Shown piece by piece: positions 1 to 10,166 of a stretch of DNA of 64,000 nucleotides (positions are counted from its first letter, which is position 1; every line of letters begins with the position of its first letter). The stretch is from Echria macrotheca (taxonomy: Eukaryota; Ascomycota; Sordariomycetes; Sordariales; Schizotheciaceae), in NCBI GenBank assembly GCA_030411725.1, contig MU839837.1:434001-498000 (forward strand), read 5' to 3'. Made by a program: the position numbers and the translations under genes. Below the pieces are notes generated by a model that was not told the origin of the DNA, ran no database searches, and worked only from the letters and a program-made list of their open reading frames with translations.

Positions 1-1566
1 TATGCCGCGGGATCCGCGGATACAAGTGATGAATCGCCTGGAACTGCAGCCCGCCGTGGAAGAAGTCCAGCCACTCGGGACAGTCGACATCCATCGTCGT
101 GCGCAGCATGCGCTGCGGGAACGACTCGTCGACCCCCAGGTCGGCCGTGCTCATGGCGAAGTGCGAGAGCGTAATCTGCACGTGCAGCGGCGCCGACGTC
201 ATGTGGCTGACCATGACGAACACAAAACGGTGCCAGTTCGTGTCGATGGCGCGGTACACCAGGAAATATCCGAACCAAATCCAAAAAACGATCTGCCCCA
301 GAGCCTCGAGGTGGCGGTGCCACCACGCCGGGCCCTTCTTCGGCGCTTGGCCGGTGAGGAGATAGAGCCAGGACAGACGATATAGATTAAAACGGCCAAA
401 GAGGAGGATGAGGTAGTACGAGTAGTGCTGGATCGAGATGAAGAACTTGGCCGCCGCGTCGTACTCCATGATGCGTTCGTAGTAGGTAGAATAAAGCGAC
501 CCCAGGAGGCGATGGGATACCGCAAAGAAGGGCAGATGCTCAATGTCCGGGTCGTGCTCGGGCGAGTTGGTCACGATGTGGTGGACGTTGTGGTTGCGCT
601 TCCACCAGCCAATCGACAGCCCGCCCAAGAAATCCGCAATGACAATCCCGATGACCGTGTCGGTATGGAAATCGTGCGTGATGCCCATGTGTCCGGCATC
701 ATGCGCCGTAAAGACCAGCTGGTGCCAGAAACAGCCCAGAAAGAAAGCGCTGGTGGCGTACCATCCCCAGCGCAGAAAGACCAGCATGGCCGTGAACAGG
801 AGCGCATACCGGAAGCACTCGACCGCGTACGCGCCGTAGTTGCAGTCGTACAACTTCTCGGCCCTGATCCGCTTGTTGAGCTCGCGATACTTTTGCACGA
901 TAGCATCCTGCGTGTCCGGGTCGAGCGCCGGATACCGGTCCAGATCAAGCTTGATCTCCCTGCGCGTGAGCGTATCCAGATGCGCCATGCCGTCCGCCGT
1001 CGCCCCATCTCCCGCGTCATCGGCCGACGAGACCGACGACACCGAGCCCGCGACGCGCCGCCGCTCCCGCACACCCGCACCCTCATCAAACACGGGCGAC
1101 ACCGACCGAGAGCTGGCACTACCACGACTCGACACCTCGACCTCCGCCTCATCCTCTTCCTCGACCCCCAACAACCGAAACTTCCCCCCCTGAATAGGCG
1201 GGACAAAACTCCTCCATCGTCCCTCAATCCTCCCAATACGATACCGATCCATCATAGCGCGCGCTTCCGGCGAGTGCAATCTATACACACAACACGTTAG
1301 TCCCCCCACACCGCCTACTTTCATCACAACCATCCAAAAACTCACCCATTAACCTCATCCGTCGCATCCCTCCCAACCATGTGCATAATAGCCTTATCCC
1401 CGCCAGGGTGATACTTCAACCACCCGTCGACCTTGAGCACATACCCATCCACGATGATGACATGTCGACCCTCGGCGATGAGCCCCTCGACCTGCCGGCG
1501 CGACAAGACTTCATACTCGCGCTTTCCCCCCTCCACCTCCACCTCCTTCTGTCCTTTTCCTCCCAT
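1..1566 (-). CDS. Delta-8 sphingolipid (fatty acid) desaturase, 3' end cut by window edge
   Basis: Membrane desaturase of the cytochrome b5-fusion type; family members introduce the delta-8 double bond in the sphingoid base of ceramides, in the ER. Exon 1 is 1566..1346 and exon 2 starts at 1280, with a 65-nt intron (1281..1345) between them. Exon 1 carries a cytochrome b5 domain with the haem motif HPGG (WLKYHPGGDKAIMH). Exon 2 carries all three histidine boxes of a front-end desaturase: HDAGHMGITHD, HNVHH, and QAIHH only about 30 nt from the window edge. The glutamine-type third box is the hallmark of b5-fused desaturases. Hydrophobic segments lie between the boxes. The C-terminus is outside the window. 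The start ATG at 1566 sits about 60 codons before HPGG, which suits the family. Assignment to delta-8 rather than delta-6 rests on overall resemblance to fungal proteins, so regioselectivity is inferred. Confidence 0.9.
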
Positions 1567-2210
1567 TGTCGCTCGCTTTCCTTTTCACGCCGCGTACGTA
1601 TTTCGCAAGCAATCCCGATAGAACAGTAGAGACACTACTGAACTGATAGAGTGGACGCCTGAAACTCCCCTCCTCCGCCGCGCCGCGCCGAAAAGCAAAA
1701 AAGTCCTCAGCGGGTGTTCTTTCACCGCCCCTCCCCAAACGAGCGAAACGAGCGAAACGAATGTGGGATAGAGCTAGCTGGGTGGAAAAATTGAAGGAGC
1801 AAAACAAAAAAGGTTCCCCGAGGTTTTTTGTTGCTTCACATTTCTTGTGAGATTCAAGGAGGGGTGGCGGATCGAACGACTGTGTCCAACAAAATGGCCT
1901 GATGGACAGTGTTGAGAACGAGAGAGGTTGGCATCGCCGAGGTCGAGGTGGGGTCAACAACGAGGATCCCGCCCGTCCCAGGCGAATTGACCACTCATCT
2001 CATCGACTCGTATTGACACCCTGCATAGCACATCGTCCCGTGTGCAACAACGACATGCATACGTACACAATGCATAAACATAAAATCACTTTTCACTAAT
2101 AATCCCTAAATTATCTTCGTCCAACGTCTATTTGCCGATGCCTGGGACATAGAAAACCGAGACTACATTACAAATACACAAGAAAACGCCGGCTCCTTCC
2201 CAAGCTTGAC
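1567..2210. other. Intergenic spacer: desaturase promoter and LPD1 3' region
   Basis: No ORF here resembles a protein. The left part should hold the desaturase promoter (transcribed leftwards) and the right part the 3' UTR of the dihydrolipoamide dehydrogenase. The only visible structure is a tandem GAGCGAAAC repeat near 1740-1760; the same core recurs near 13457 upstream of the GBP2-like gene. Confidence 0.6.
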
Positions 2211-3948
2211 TTAAAAATGGATCGCCTTCGAGTACGTCGCCATGGCCGCCTCCTTGAAAGCCTCGGCAAGCGTAGGGTGCGCGTGGCAGGTCCGCGCAAT
2301 GTCCTCGCTCGACGCGCCATACTCCAGAGCCAGCGTTCCCTCAGCAATCATCTCACCGGCGTTGGGCCCAATAATGTGCACACCCAGCAACCGGTCCGTC
2401 TCGGGGTCGGCAAGCATCTTGACCATACCCTCGGTATCCAAGTTGGTCTTGGCACGCGAGTTGGCGCTGAACGGGAAAGTGCCGACCCGGTACTTGATGC
2501 CGGCCTTCTTGAGATCCTGCTCCGACTGGCCAACCCACGCAACCTCGGGGAACGTGTACATGACCGAGGGAATGCAGCCATAGTTGACGTGCCCGTAGCC
2601 CTTCTTGATATACTCAACAACCGCCACCGCCTCCTCCTCAGCCTTGTGCGCCAACATGGGGCCGAATGTGACGTCGCCCACGCAGCGGATGTGCGGGATC
2701 TTGGTGCGATACTCGGAATCGATAATCACTCGGCCGCGCTCGTCGACCTCGAGACCGATGTTCTCGAGACCCAGACCTCCGGTGTAGGGGCGGCGACCGA
2801 TGGCAACCAGCACAACGTCGGCTTCGAGCTAATGTAGAGTTAGCATGCTTCCTGTGTCTCAGCACCGCGCAACTTACCGTCTCCGGCTTTCCACCCTTGG
2901 CAGAATCAACCTCGAGCTTGACGAGCTCACCGCTCTTGTCGCCGCTGACGACCTTGGTACCAGTCTTGAAGTTGATGCCCTGCTTCTTCAGGATCTTCTG
3001 GGCCTGCTTGGCGATCTCCAGGTCCATGCCGGGGCCGCCGATCTGGTCGAGGAACTCGACGACCGTCACCTCGGAACCCAGCCGCGACCACACCGAGGCC
3101 ATCTCGAGACCGATGATGCCACCACCGATGACAACAAGCTTCTTGGGAACCTCCTCGAGGGCGATGGCGCCGGTGCTGGTGATGACGCGCTTCTCATCGA
3201 TCTCCAGACCAGGGAACGGAGTAGCCTCGCTGCCGGTCGCGATCAGGATGTTCTTGCCGACCACCGTGGTCTCGCCACCATCGTTGAGCTCGACCTTGAC
3301 CGTGTGCTCGTCCTGGAAGACGCCGGTGCCCTTGATGTACTCGGCGCCGTTCTTCTTGAGCAGAAACTCGACGCCTTTTGTCAAGCCCGTGACCGACTGC
3401 TCCTTTGCCTTCATCAGCTGCTTGAGATTAAGCTTCACATCGCCCACCTCGATGCCGCGGTGTTTTGAGTCGTGGAGGATCTGGTGGTAGAGATGCGAGT
3501 TGTTGAGGAGCGATTTTGAGGGGATGCAGCCGACGTTGAGGCAGGTACCGCCGAGCGTTCCGCGCTTCTCGATACATGTGACCTGTGCGAGCGCGTCAGT
3601 AGATGTTTTTGCCCAGTATCCTGGTGTTCTTCTACCTTCATCCCCTCCTGGGCGGCCTTGATGGCGGCCACGTAGCCGGCGACGCCGCCGCCGATGATGA
3701 CGAGATCCTTCTCCTCTGCGACGGCCACAGTTAGCTCGCGAGCCCAATTCATGTCGAGGATCTGCTATCTCTCACCAGCTGCGGACGCAAACATCCTGCT
3801 CCATCGCGCCGAAGGGGCGAATCGCGGCACACTGCAACGGAGTGTCAGCAAAAGAGCTATTTTCCACCCGGGCGCCGAGTGTCGCCTACCCTGATGATCC
3901 GAACGCCGACCGGGCCACGGTCCGGCCAGCTACTCTCTGCGACAGCAT
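2211..3948 (-). CDS. LPD1: Dihydrolipoyl dehydrogenase, mitochondrial (E3)
   Basis: FAD flavoprotein that reoxidises dihydrolipoamide in pyruvate, 2-oxoglutarate and branched-chain dehydrogenases and in glycine cleavage, in the mitochondrial matrix. Five exons: 3948..3890, 3831..3776, 3715..3636, 3582..2878, 2828..2211, giving 505 aa, the usual fungal length. The N-terminus (MLSQRVAGRTVARSAFG) is basic and lacks acidic residues, a clear presequence that is only recovered by splicing the first two small exons; starting at the ATG at 3752 would lose it. The FAD Rossmann motif is GGGVAG, the redox disulfide is in GGTCLNVGCIPSK, the NAD-binding motif is GGGIIGLEMA, and the C-terminal His-Glu dyad lies in HAHPTLAEAF. 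Every catalytic element is present. Splice sites are canonical and frame closes across all five exons. Confidence 0.97.
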
Positions 3949-4642
3949 GGCTGGAGATGAAAATCACCAGAGTATGAGGGATAAGAGCGCGAGGAGGATA
4001 GAGCCCAATTGAGCGAAAAGGAGAAGCCGTGCGTTCGGCGGACGGGTGTGTTGAGGATGTTGTCGGTGTTCGCGGCAAAGTTATTTCTTGGGTGACGCTG
4101 ACTGGGTCCGGTTTTGCGAGTTGGCAGCAGCTCTCTCCCTCCCAGGTCGGGTCTCATTGAAAAAATGTCCCGGCTCTTCAACCGTCGGGAAGCGTCCCAG
4201 CCAGGCCCGCATGCTCGCCCTGGATTGGCTGCAGCCCCATGCTTCGAGCTGAGTGGGTCATCCCGTCAACTTCCGACAGGGGCAAAAGGATAGAGCGAGT
4301 CCCATGACCTCTAACATTGTCTTTGGACATAACAAGTCTTGGTGCTCCCCGCGAAACGCCCCGTCCCAATTACTAATAAAAACATCTTCTAGAGGAGTCT
4401 GTTGAGGGGATAACAAACTCCCTGGTGACAAACGCCCAGGCGCCACCGGCTATCCGAATCGCGAGGCGGGGCAAAGATGGATGTTCCCGGGAGTCAAGTC
4501 ACGGACGGGTGGAGGCCAGTACCACAACGATAGTCAAGTGGTATTCCGACCTGCTTTACCCCAATATAATGTACCTGCAGATGGGGGGATATCATTTACT
4601 ATTTATTTACTTTCCGTGACATCACTATAGCTTCATCCTTCT
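3949..4642. other. Intergenic spacer upstream of LPD1
   Basis: Spacer between two genes transcribed leftwards: the LPD1 promoter at its left side and the SGD1 3' region at its right side. The short ORFs do not resemble proteins. I see no clear TATA box, repeat or RNA gene. Confidence 0.6.
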
Positions 4643-7333
4643 TCACTCCCCTAACCCAACATCAGCCGCCAACACAGCTTCAACAACAGCCTCGGCCATC
4701 TTGCCGGCCTCCCTGACCCTCTTATTCTCAGCCTTGGTCCCAGCAAGATCCGTTTTCCGGATGACCTTCCGGAGAAACCACTGCAGCCCCCTAGCGAGCT
4801 CGGGGATATTATCAACTACCCTGAAGACAGTCGCAATGGCAGCTTCGCTGTCGCCCTCCTTGGCCAAGCACCCTTGTAACACAGTAACCAGCATGCAATG
4901 GACAAAGTCCTTTGTTTTCGGCTGCAGATAGGGCAGGTTCAGACACTTGAGAACACCGAGACTCAGCGTCCCATCGGCAACAAGCGTCCCAAACATCTTG
5001 GCGTTGTTGACCAAGCGGCGGAGTGGGATTTCGTCCGTGTCATCCACATCGTCCATGTCCTCCCCAAAGATCGACTCCCCAAGCCTCTTGAAGAATTTCC
5101 AGAGGCTATTCTGGAATGCCCATTTGGTCTTGTGGTCCGAACAGAGCTTCTGGGCAACCAGCGTGTAGTACGAGTTGTAGTCCTGCTCGGCGCCGACACA
5201 TTGCATGACGACGAACGGTATTTCTTTTCGTCGCTCCTTGTTGAGTCTCAGCTTGTTGATGCGGACATATGCGTCCTCGTAATCGAAAGCCAGCGTGATG
5301 GCAACAAAGATGGAACGTCGGACGTCGGTGTTCATCATCTGCTGTCTCGCAAGCTCTTCGATATCCGGGCCACTCTCCATGAGGTCGTCGGGGAGCCAGT
5401 CGTCCTCGCTCTCTTCTTCGTCCTCGTCGACCTGCTGCCCCTTGCTCGTCTTGTCGCCGGCCGAAGGCCCGGCCCAGCTTGCGCCGACGAGCCACCACTT
5501 GCCCTTCTTGTCTGACTCTTGAAGATCCTTGAGACCTATTCGCAGGGGTTCGGTCGATTTGAGTTTCCGTGAGTTCAAAGTGCCCAGCGTCTTTCGCATC
5601 CGCGTGCTGTGTTCCGAGACAATAGCAGAGGCTGTCGCCCCGGCCTTCACTTTGTTGTTTTTGAGATCTTGAATGGTCTCAATCATGAACTTCGTCCGAA
5701 CACTGAGATTCTGCTCCCCAATCTTCGAAACCGCAGGACGGATCAACGCCACGATATCCTTCAGCGCCAGGGGGTCATCCTGCCGAAGCGAATGACCCGA
5801 CATTCGCACAATCCTCAGAAGAAGCTCGGCGTTGAGCTCGGAAAGGTCTTCCAAGAGTAACCGAATAAAGTCGAAAAGCAGGTTCGGCCCTACTAGCTGA
5901 AAGTTGTAGAGTTGTGCGAGGAACGTGATTAGGTTGGATGTCTCTTTTGAAACATCGGGGCGGTCGACAGCTGCTTGCTTTGCGTCGATGTGGTACCTCG
6001 TAAACCGCTCGACCAGTTCCTGGATAAGCTGGGCTCCGAAATCCATACCGATAACCTTGTAAACCGCCGTAGCGAAACCGGCGTTGAGAATTAACAAGGT
6101 ATCTGGGAGGGCCGTGGGTTCGCAGATCTGGATGAGCAAAAGATCCACCAAAGCAGACGAGACGTGTTGCCGCGGGTTGTCCCTGTAGAGCTTCTCAATG
6201 TCCCCGGTGATACCGACGAGGTTCGCCTCCGTTACTCGGTTCACCAAGCCCTGGGTTTGCCGCCGGACACGAGCTGCGAGTTCTGCGTCTGACCCAGTCT
6301 CTTTCCGCAGCGATGGGGGAACGTATTTCGTAGCCTGCTGTCCAGTGACTGGTGCAACATATGGGTTTTCCCGGACGCGCTTGGGCTCTTGCTTTTCCTC
6401 AGGGGCTTCGTCCCCGGAGTCGAAGCCGTCGAAATCGCCCTCAGACCTTTCGGACTCGTCTTCTGAGAATCCACCGCCGGACCCGTTGTCAGATCCTGAG
6501 TCCTCGTCTAGGTCATCCAATTCCTCGTCGCTATCGTCTGCCGAGTTTTCTTCTGTATCTCGTCTTGTGTCCTGTCCCGTGGTCGCTTTCCTCCTCTTAC
6601 TCGCCAGCCACTCATCCGCTTCCGCCTTCCGTTTCCTCTTTTCCACTACGTCCTCGTCCTCAAGAACCCCATCGATTTCCTCAAGCAGGTCGCCCAACCC
6701 ATCCTCCTTGAACGACTGCGGAAGCTTCTTCCTCCCTTTTATCCCCAGTTTCCTTTCCAGTTCGGCGATCTCAGCATCATCCTCGGCCAGCTTGTCCCGC
6801 ACCGCTTTGGGTACGGCACTCTTACCCGGCGACGGCTCTTGATCCGTCTCTTCTTCCTCGCCCATATCCACATCCATACCATCTACCCCATCATCCTCGT
6901 CTTCCCCGTCGCTATCCTCCTCAAGGTCCTCAATGAGACCCTCATCTTCGTCGTCGTCGTCGTCTTCGTCTTCATCGTCAGACTCAGGAGAAGGCGGCCG
7001 CTTCAATATCGGCTTAGGCCGCGTCCCCGAAACACGGTCAGGCCCAGGAGGAGGAGGCGGTCGCTTCAATATCGACCTGGGCGGTGTCGTCCCTTTCGCA
7101 GACACCCCCCCGGCCGCTTTCGAGCCCGTGCCGGTCCCTGACCCATAGCGATTATACCTCTTCTGCTCGCGCTCTGCCTTGCGACGGTCTTTTCTGCTCG
7201 ACAGATCGATCCTCCCCCCGCCGTTTCGCTTTGCGCCGTGCTTGTTCGGATTCGATCCTCCGCCGTCCTCGAGGCCTAGTTGCTTTAGGAGATGCGGAGG
7301 GAGCGTGGGCCTTTTTATCTCCGACGGCGGCAT
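4643..7333 (-). CDS. SGD1: SGD1/NOM1-type nucleolar MIF4G-MA3 protein
   Basis: Nucleolar protein of the Sgd1 (yeast) / NOM1 (animal) family, required for 18S rRNA maturation and 40S biogenesis; NOM1 is known to bind eIF4A-type helicases through its MIF4G domain. Single exon, 896 aa. The N-terminal ~330 residues are low complexity, first basic (RKDRRKAEREQKR) and then with long Asp/Glu runs typical of nucleolar proteins. A MIF4G fold follows at roughly residues 350-570 (TQGLVNRVTEANL, then NLITFLAQLYNFQLVG), and an MA3 domain at about 670-800 (DVRRSIFVAITLAFDYEDAY). The C-terminal helical tail includes FLRKVIRKTDLAG. The ATG at 7333 gives the family-typical start MPPSEIKRPTLPPHLLKQLG. It is divergent to SRP14 across 522 bp. 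Confidence 0.93.
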   Translation of the reverse strand: MPPSEIKRPTLPPHLLKQLGLEDGGGSNPNKHGAKRNGGGRIDLSSRKDRRKAEREQKRYNRYGSGTGTGSKAAGGVSAKGTTPPRSILKRPPPPPGPDRVSGTRPKPILKRPPSPESDDEDEDDDDDEDEGLIEDLEEDSDGEDEDDGVDGMDVDMGEEEETDQEPSPGKSAVPKAVRDKLAEDDAEIAELERKLGIKGRKKLPQSFKEDGLGDLLEEIDGVLEDEDVVEKRKRKAEADEWLASKRRKATTGQDTRRDTEENSADDSDEELDDLDEDSGSDNGSGGGFSEDESERSEGDFDGFDSGDEAPEEKQEPKRVRENPYVAPVTGQQATKYVPPSLRKETGSDAELAARVRRQTQGLVNRVTEANLVGITGDIEKLYRDNPRQHVSSALVDLLLIQICEPTALPDTLLILNAGFATAVYKVIGMDFGAQLIQELVERFTRYHIDAKQAAVDRPDVSKETSNLITFLAQLYNFQLVGPNLLFDFIRLLLEDLSELNAELLLRIVRMSGHSLRQDDPLALKDIVALIRPAVSKIGEQNLSVRTKFMIETIQDLKNNKVKAGATASAIVSEHSTRMRKTLGTLNSRKLKSTEPLRIGLKDLQESDKKGKWWLVGASWAGPSAGDKTSKGQQVDEDEEESEDDWLPDDLMESGPDIEELARQQMMNTDVRRSIFVAITLAFDYEDAYVRINKLRLNKERRKEIPFVVMQCVGAEQDYNSYYTLVAQKLCSDHKTKWAFQNSLWKFFKRLGESIFGEDMDDVDDTDEIPLRRLVNNAKMFGTLVADGTLSLGVLKCLNLPYLQPKTKDFVHCMLVTVLQGCLAKEGDSEAAIATVFRVVDNIPELARGLQWFLRKVIRKTDLAGTKAENKRVREAGKMAEAVVEAVLAADVGLGE

Positions 7334-7855
7334 GTTGGAGTTTTCGATGCGATCGGGGGACTGTCTGTTTATGCGCCGGTTTCGAGCATTGTTTGGTGCT
7401 GGTTGAGGGACCTCGACTCAAAATGCGCCGGCAGAGCGAGCTTTCGAACTTTTTAGTGGGGCTCTGGATTTTGATCCACCGATAAGGAACCCTGGTCCGC
7501 CTTGGGACGTGAGGTCTGTCGTTAGTGGGGTTCTACATTATGGGCAGCTACAACGCCGAAAATATGTCAGGAGATGCAAATCTAATAATCCTTGCTAATT
7601 CAAAATCTAATAATTTCTGCTGACCGTATTGGTTGCAGACAAAGAAAGTTTGGCACAAACGTCGCCCTCCGTGTTGCTACGCACTAACATCGTTGAATCC
7701 TGGCAAATCCAACCACGCAGGCGGTAAGGCGGGGCACCATCCCTCCACACATCGCCTCACGGGTCTCAACTCACATCAACCTCTCAGTCTCATTCACTCA
7801 CGATATCCCATCCCACCCATACATACCAACAACCTCCAAGCCGAACTCCAAAAAA
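7334..7855. promoter_or_regulatory. Bidirectional promoter region SGD1 / SRP14
   Basis: 522 bp between the divergent starts of SGD1 (7333) and SRP14 (7856). The last ~100 nt before SRP14 are C/A-rich and lack G, typical of fungal 5' leaders. No individual element can be named. Confidence 0.5.
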
Positions 7856-8356
7856 ATGGGCGAACTATCCCAAGACGAGGTACCTCCCTCCCATTCCACC
7901 CTCAAACCTCAACTAACCAAGTCAACAACAGTTCTTCACCAAACTCTCAGCCCTCTTCCAAACACGCAAATCCAAAGCAACAGGCGCAATCTACCTCACC
8001 CAGAAACGCTGTACATACCCCCCCTCCCTCCATCCCACCACCCACTAACCACAATCTCAGTCCCCACACCACCAACCGACCCATCATCACCAACCCCATC
8101 ATCATCAGAAGGAGAAGGAACAAAACTCCCCCAGTCCCCGATCCTAATCCGCGCCACCAACGCCAAGTCGGGAGACAAAAGGGCGGACAGAGTCAAACTC
8201 TCGACGAGGGTCAACCCGGACCAGCTGGATGGGTTCTATGCGCGGTATGCCGAGGTGTGTAAGGCGGGTATGGGCGGGTTGAAGCCGCGGGACCGGACTA
8301 GACGGAAGGCTAAGGGGAAGAAGAGGAAGGGGGCGGGGGCTGCTGGCGCTCCCTGA
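7856..8356 (+). CDS. SRP14: Signal recognition particle 14 kDa subunit
   Basis: SRP14 forms the Alu-domain part of the SRP that slows elongation during co-translational targeting to the ER. Three exons: 7856..7879, 7932..8010, 8061..8356; 132 aa. The introns are 52 and 50 nt with clear branch motifs. The spliced protein starts MGELSQDEFFTKLSALFQTR, matching the SRP14 first helix, followed by the strand GAIYLTQKR and then, after a variable acidic/Pro-Ser loop, ILIRATN. The C-terminal part reads FYARYAEVCKAGMGGLKPRD, the most conserved SRP14 segment, and ends in a lysine-rich tail as usual. Reading straight through without splicing destroys the first half, so both introns are required. Confidence 0.93.
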   Translation: MGELSQDEVPPSHSTLKPQLTKSTTVLHQTLSPLPNTQIQSNRRNLPHPETLYIPPLPPSHHPLTTISVPTPPTDPSSPTPSSSEGEGTKLPQSPILIRATNAKSGDKRADRVKLSTRVNPDQLDGFYARYAEVCKAGMGGLKPRDRTRRKAKGKKRKGAGAAGAP

Positions 8357-10166
8357 GATTAGGTTCGGTTGGGTTGGTGTTTTGGGAGGGGGCAGGGTGG
8401 TTGCTTTGGTGACCTCGTCGTTGTTCATGGGTGGATTTTGATCGTGGTGGATAAGATGGGTTCGTGGGGTGGTGTGGGTGAATGGGGAGGATGGGAAGGA
8501 AGGAAGGAGTGAGGTGGTAGCTGGTAGCTGGTTGTGAGGAGCCCCGTTACATATGGCAAATAGGGAATCAGAAGTGCTGAGGTATGACCGCTGATCACGA
8601 AGATGCTTCGTGTTTTCTAGTTATTAGCGGTGGGGATATCTACTACGGGTTATGCTCCTCTGGCCTTGGCTCTCATCTCTCTGCTCTTTCCTCGTCATGA
8701 TTAGAACCGGCGGCCAGGTGATGTGGTGGATATCAGATGGCATGAAACCGCAGGGAAGCAGAAGAGCCGCTATGGTGTTGAGGTATGACCGTTGGTCAAG
8801 ACGACTCGAAGATGGTTTATCTGGCAATTTAGCAATGAGGCTACGGTGTACCTACGGCTCTCGCTCCTATGGTCTCTCCTCGTCGTGGTTATAATCGAGG
8901 GTCGGGTGATGTGGTGAACATGGGATGGCAAACAACACAAGTCTTACAAACACACACCCGTTTGCCTCGAGAACTTCGTCCAAACCCCGAGGCATTCGGT
9001 AGAATTACCCCCAGTCACTCACTCCTCTAACCTTGGGCCGACACATGACCAGGGCTCTTGAAGAACCCATCATCTTCCCCGACACCGTCCGCATCCCACC
9101 ATGATTCGTATACCCGTTTGAAAAGCATGCCATCCCATCCCATCATGTTGCTATTCATATCCTCAGAAACCAGCAGGACAGCCGTACAACCGTACGCAAG
9201 CCGCAATACGATGGGGTCAAACCCAACAGCAGTTCCATAGAAAAGACACAAACACAACTTTTTGACATGCCCCTCCCAAACTAAGCTCTCCACTTCAAAA
9301 GTCTCACACGGGTATATCTCGTCAGATATTTCAGCATGTCCTGTAAACATACAACAATATACAAGGCTATAGTTCTCCCGCAAACACATGGTGTCCACCG
9401 GATCCTACAAGTCCGTCAAGTCTTTCACATCCGTGTCGAGGGCCGATTGTTCCCGGGCGGTTGAAAGTGCCGAAAGAGTACGTCCGGACGCATATCCTCT
9501 CAAAGTGCATAAGCACCAACGCCAAACACCGACCGAATCGTAGCCGCAAAGAGGGTATCAAACATATCCAGCACCAGCACCACCAAAAACCAACCGTACC
9601 ATGGCGTCCTGTGCCGACGCCGCATGTCCTACGCTGCGCCTCGCAACTCACAGCACACACCAATCTGCACTGCCGGTCCCGACCTCACGCAGTAACGCCA
9701 TCATACGCGCATTCCACTCTACCCGACACTATCCATCGAAACCGCCTTCAAACGACAATCAGATGCTATTCGAGAATACATTCTAGGGAACCCCATCCAC
9801 CTTTTGTCTTCAGAATCCATTTCGGGATGAACTCTGCGAAAGACAACCCTTTTCGTTTCGTGACTTGCCCTAGTGGTCGGAGAACCGGAAAGTCATAATG
9901 ACCCGCCCAACTTTCGCCATACCTTGATTGCCCCATCAATTACAACTGGACCAAAGCCCGGTTTGTTCATCTTCGAAAGCCCCGCTGGCATGGTGATTCG
10001 TTGGCTCTGCGCCGAAGTGTTCTCGAATATTTTGTAAGGAAAGAAAACATCGTGTCCCATGGTAAAAACCCAAAGGGCCGTAAAGAAAGCTCGACAAATA
10101 CAGTCTCTCGCCCTACTGAAGGCGCGATGACGAGCTCTTGTCGTCAAGAGATACCTCGGGACCTGC
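8357..10166. other. Intergenic region with a degenerate tandem duplication
   Basis: 1.8 kb between the convergent 3' ends of SRP14 and the GBP2-like gene. The reading frames have no family resemblance and poor codon character. A degenerate direct duplication occupies about 8574-8930 (annotated separately). The right part is probably the GBP2-like 3' UTR. No RNA gene recognised. Confidence 0.55.
8574..8930. repeat. Degenerate tandem duplication, about 160-200 bp unit
   Basis: Two adjacent copies begin with nearly the same text, GTGCTGAGGTATGACCG at about 8574 and GTGTTGAGGTATGACCG at about 8772. They then share, in order, a CTCCTNTGGNCTNTNNTC block, a TCCTCGTC block, and GGTGATGTGGTG followed shortly by GATGGCA. 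Copies differ by many substitutions and short indels, so this is an old duplication. No coding frame is preserved across both copies. Confidence 0.6.

Noticed and set aside
425..1300. 291-codon plus-strand frame over the desaturase
   Set aside because: Antisense of desaturase exon 2, whose three histidine boxes are on the minus strand.
3435..3752. Shorter LPD1 starting at the internal ATG at 3752
   Set aside because: It would begin within an intron and lose the mitochondrial presequence recovered by exons 1 and 2.
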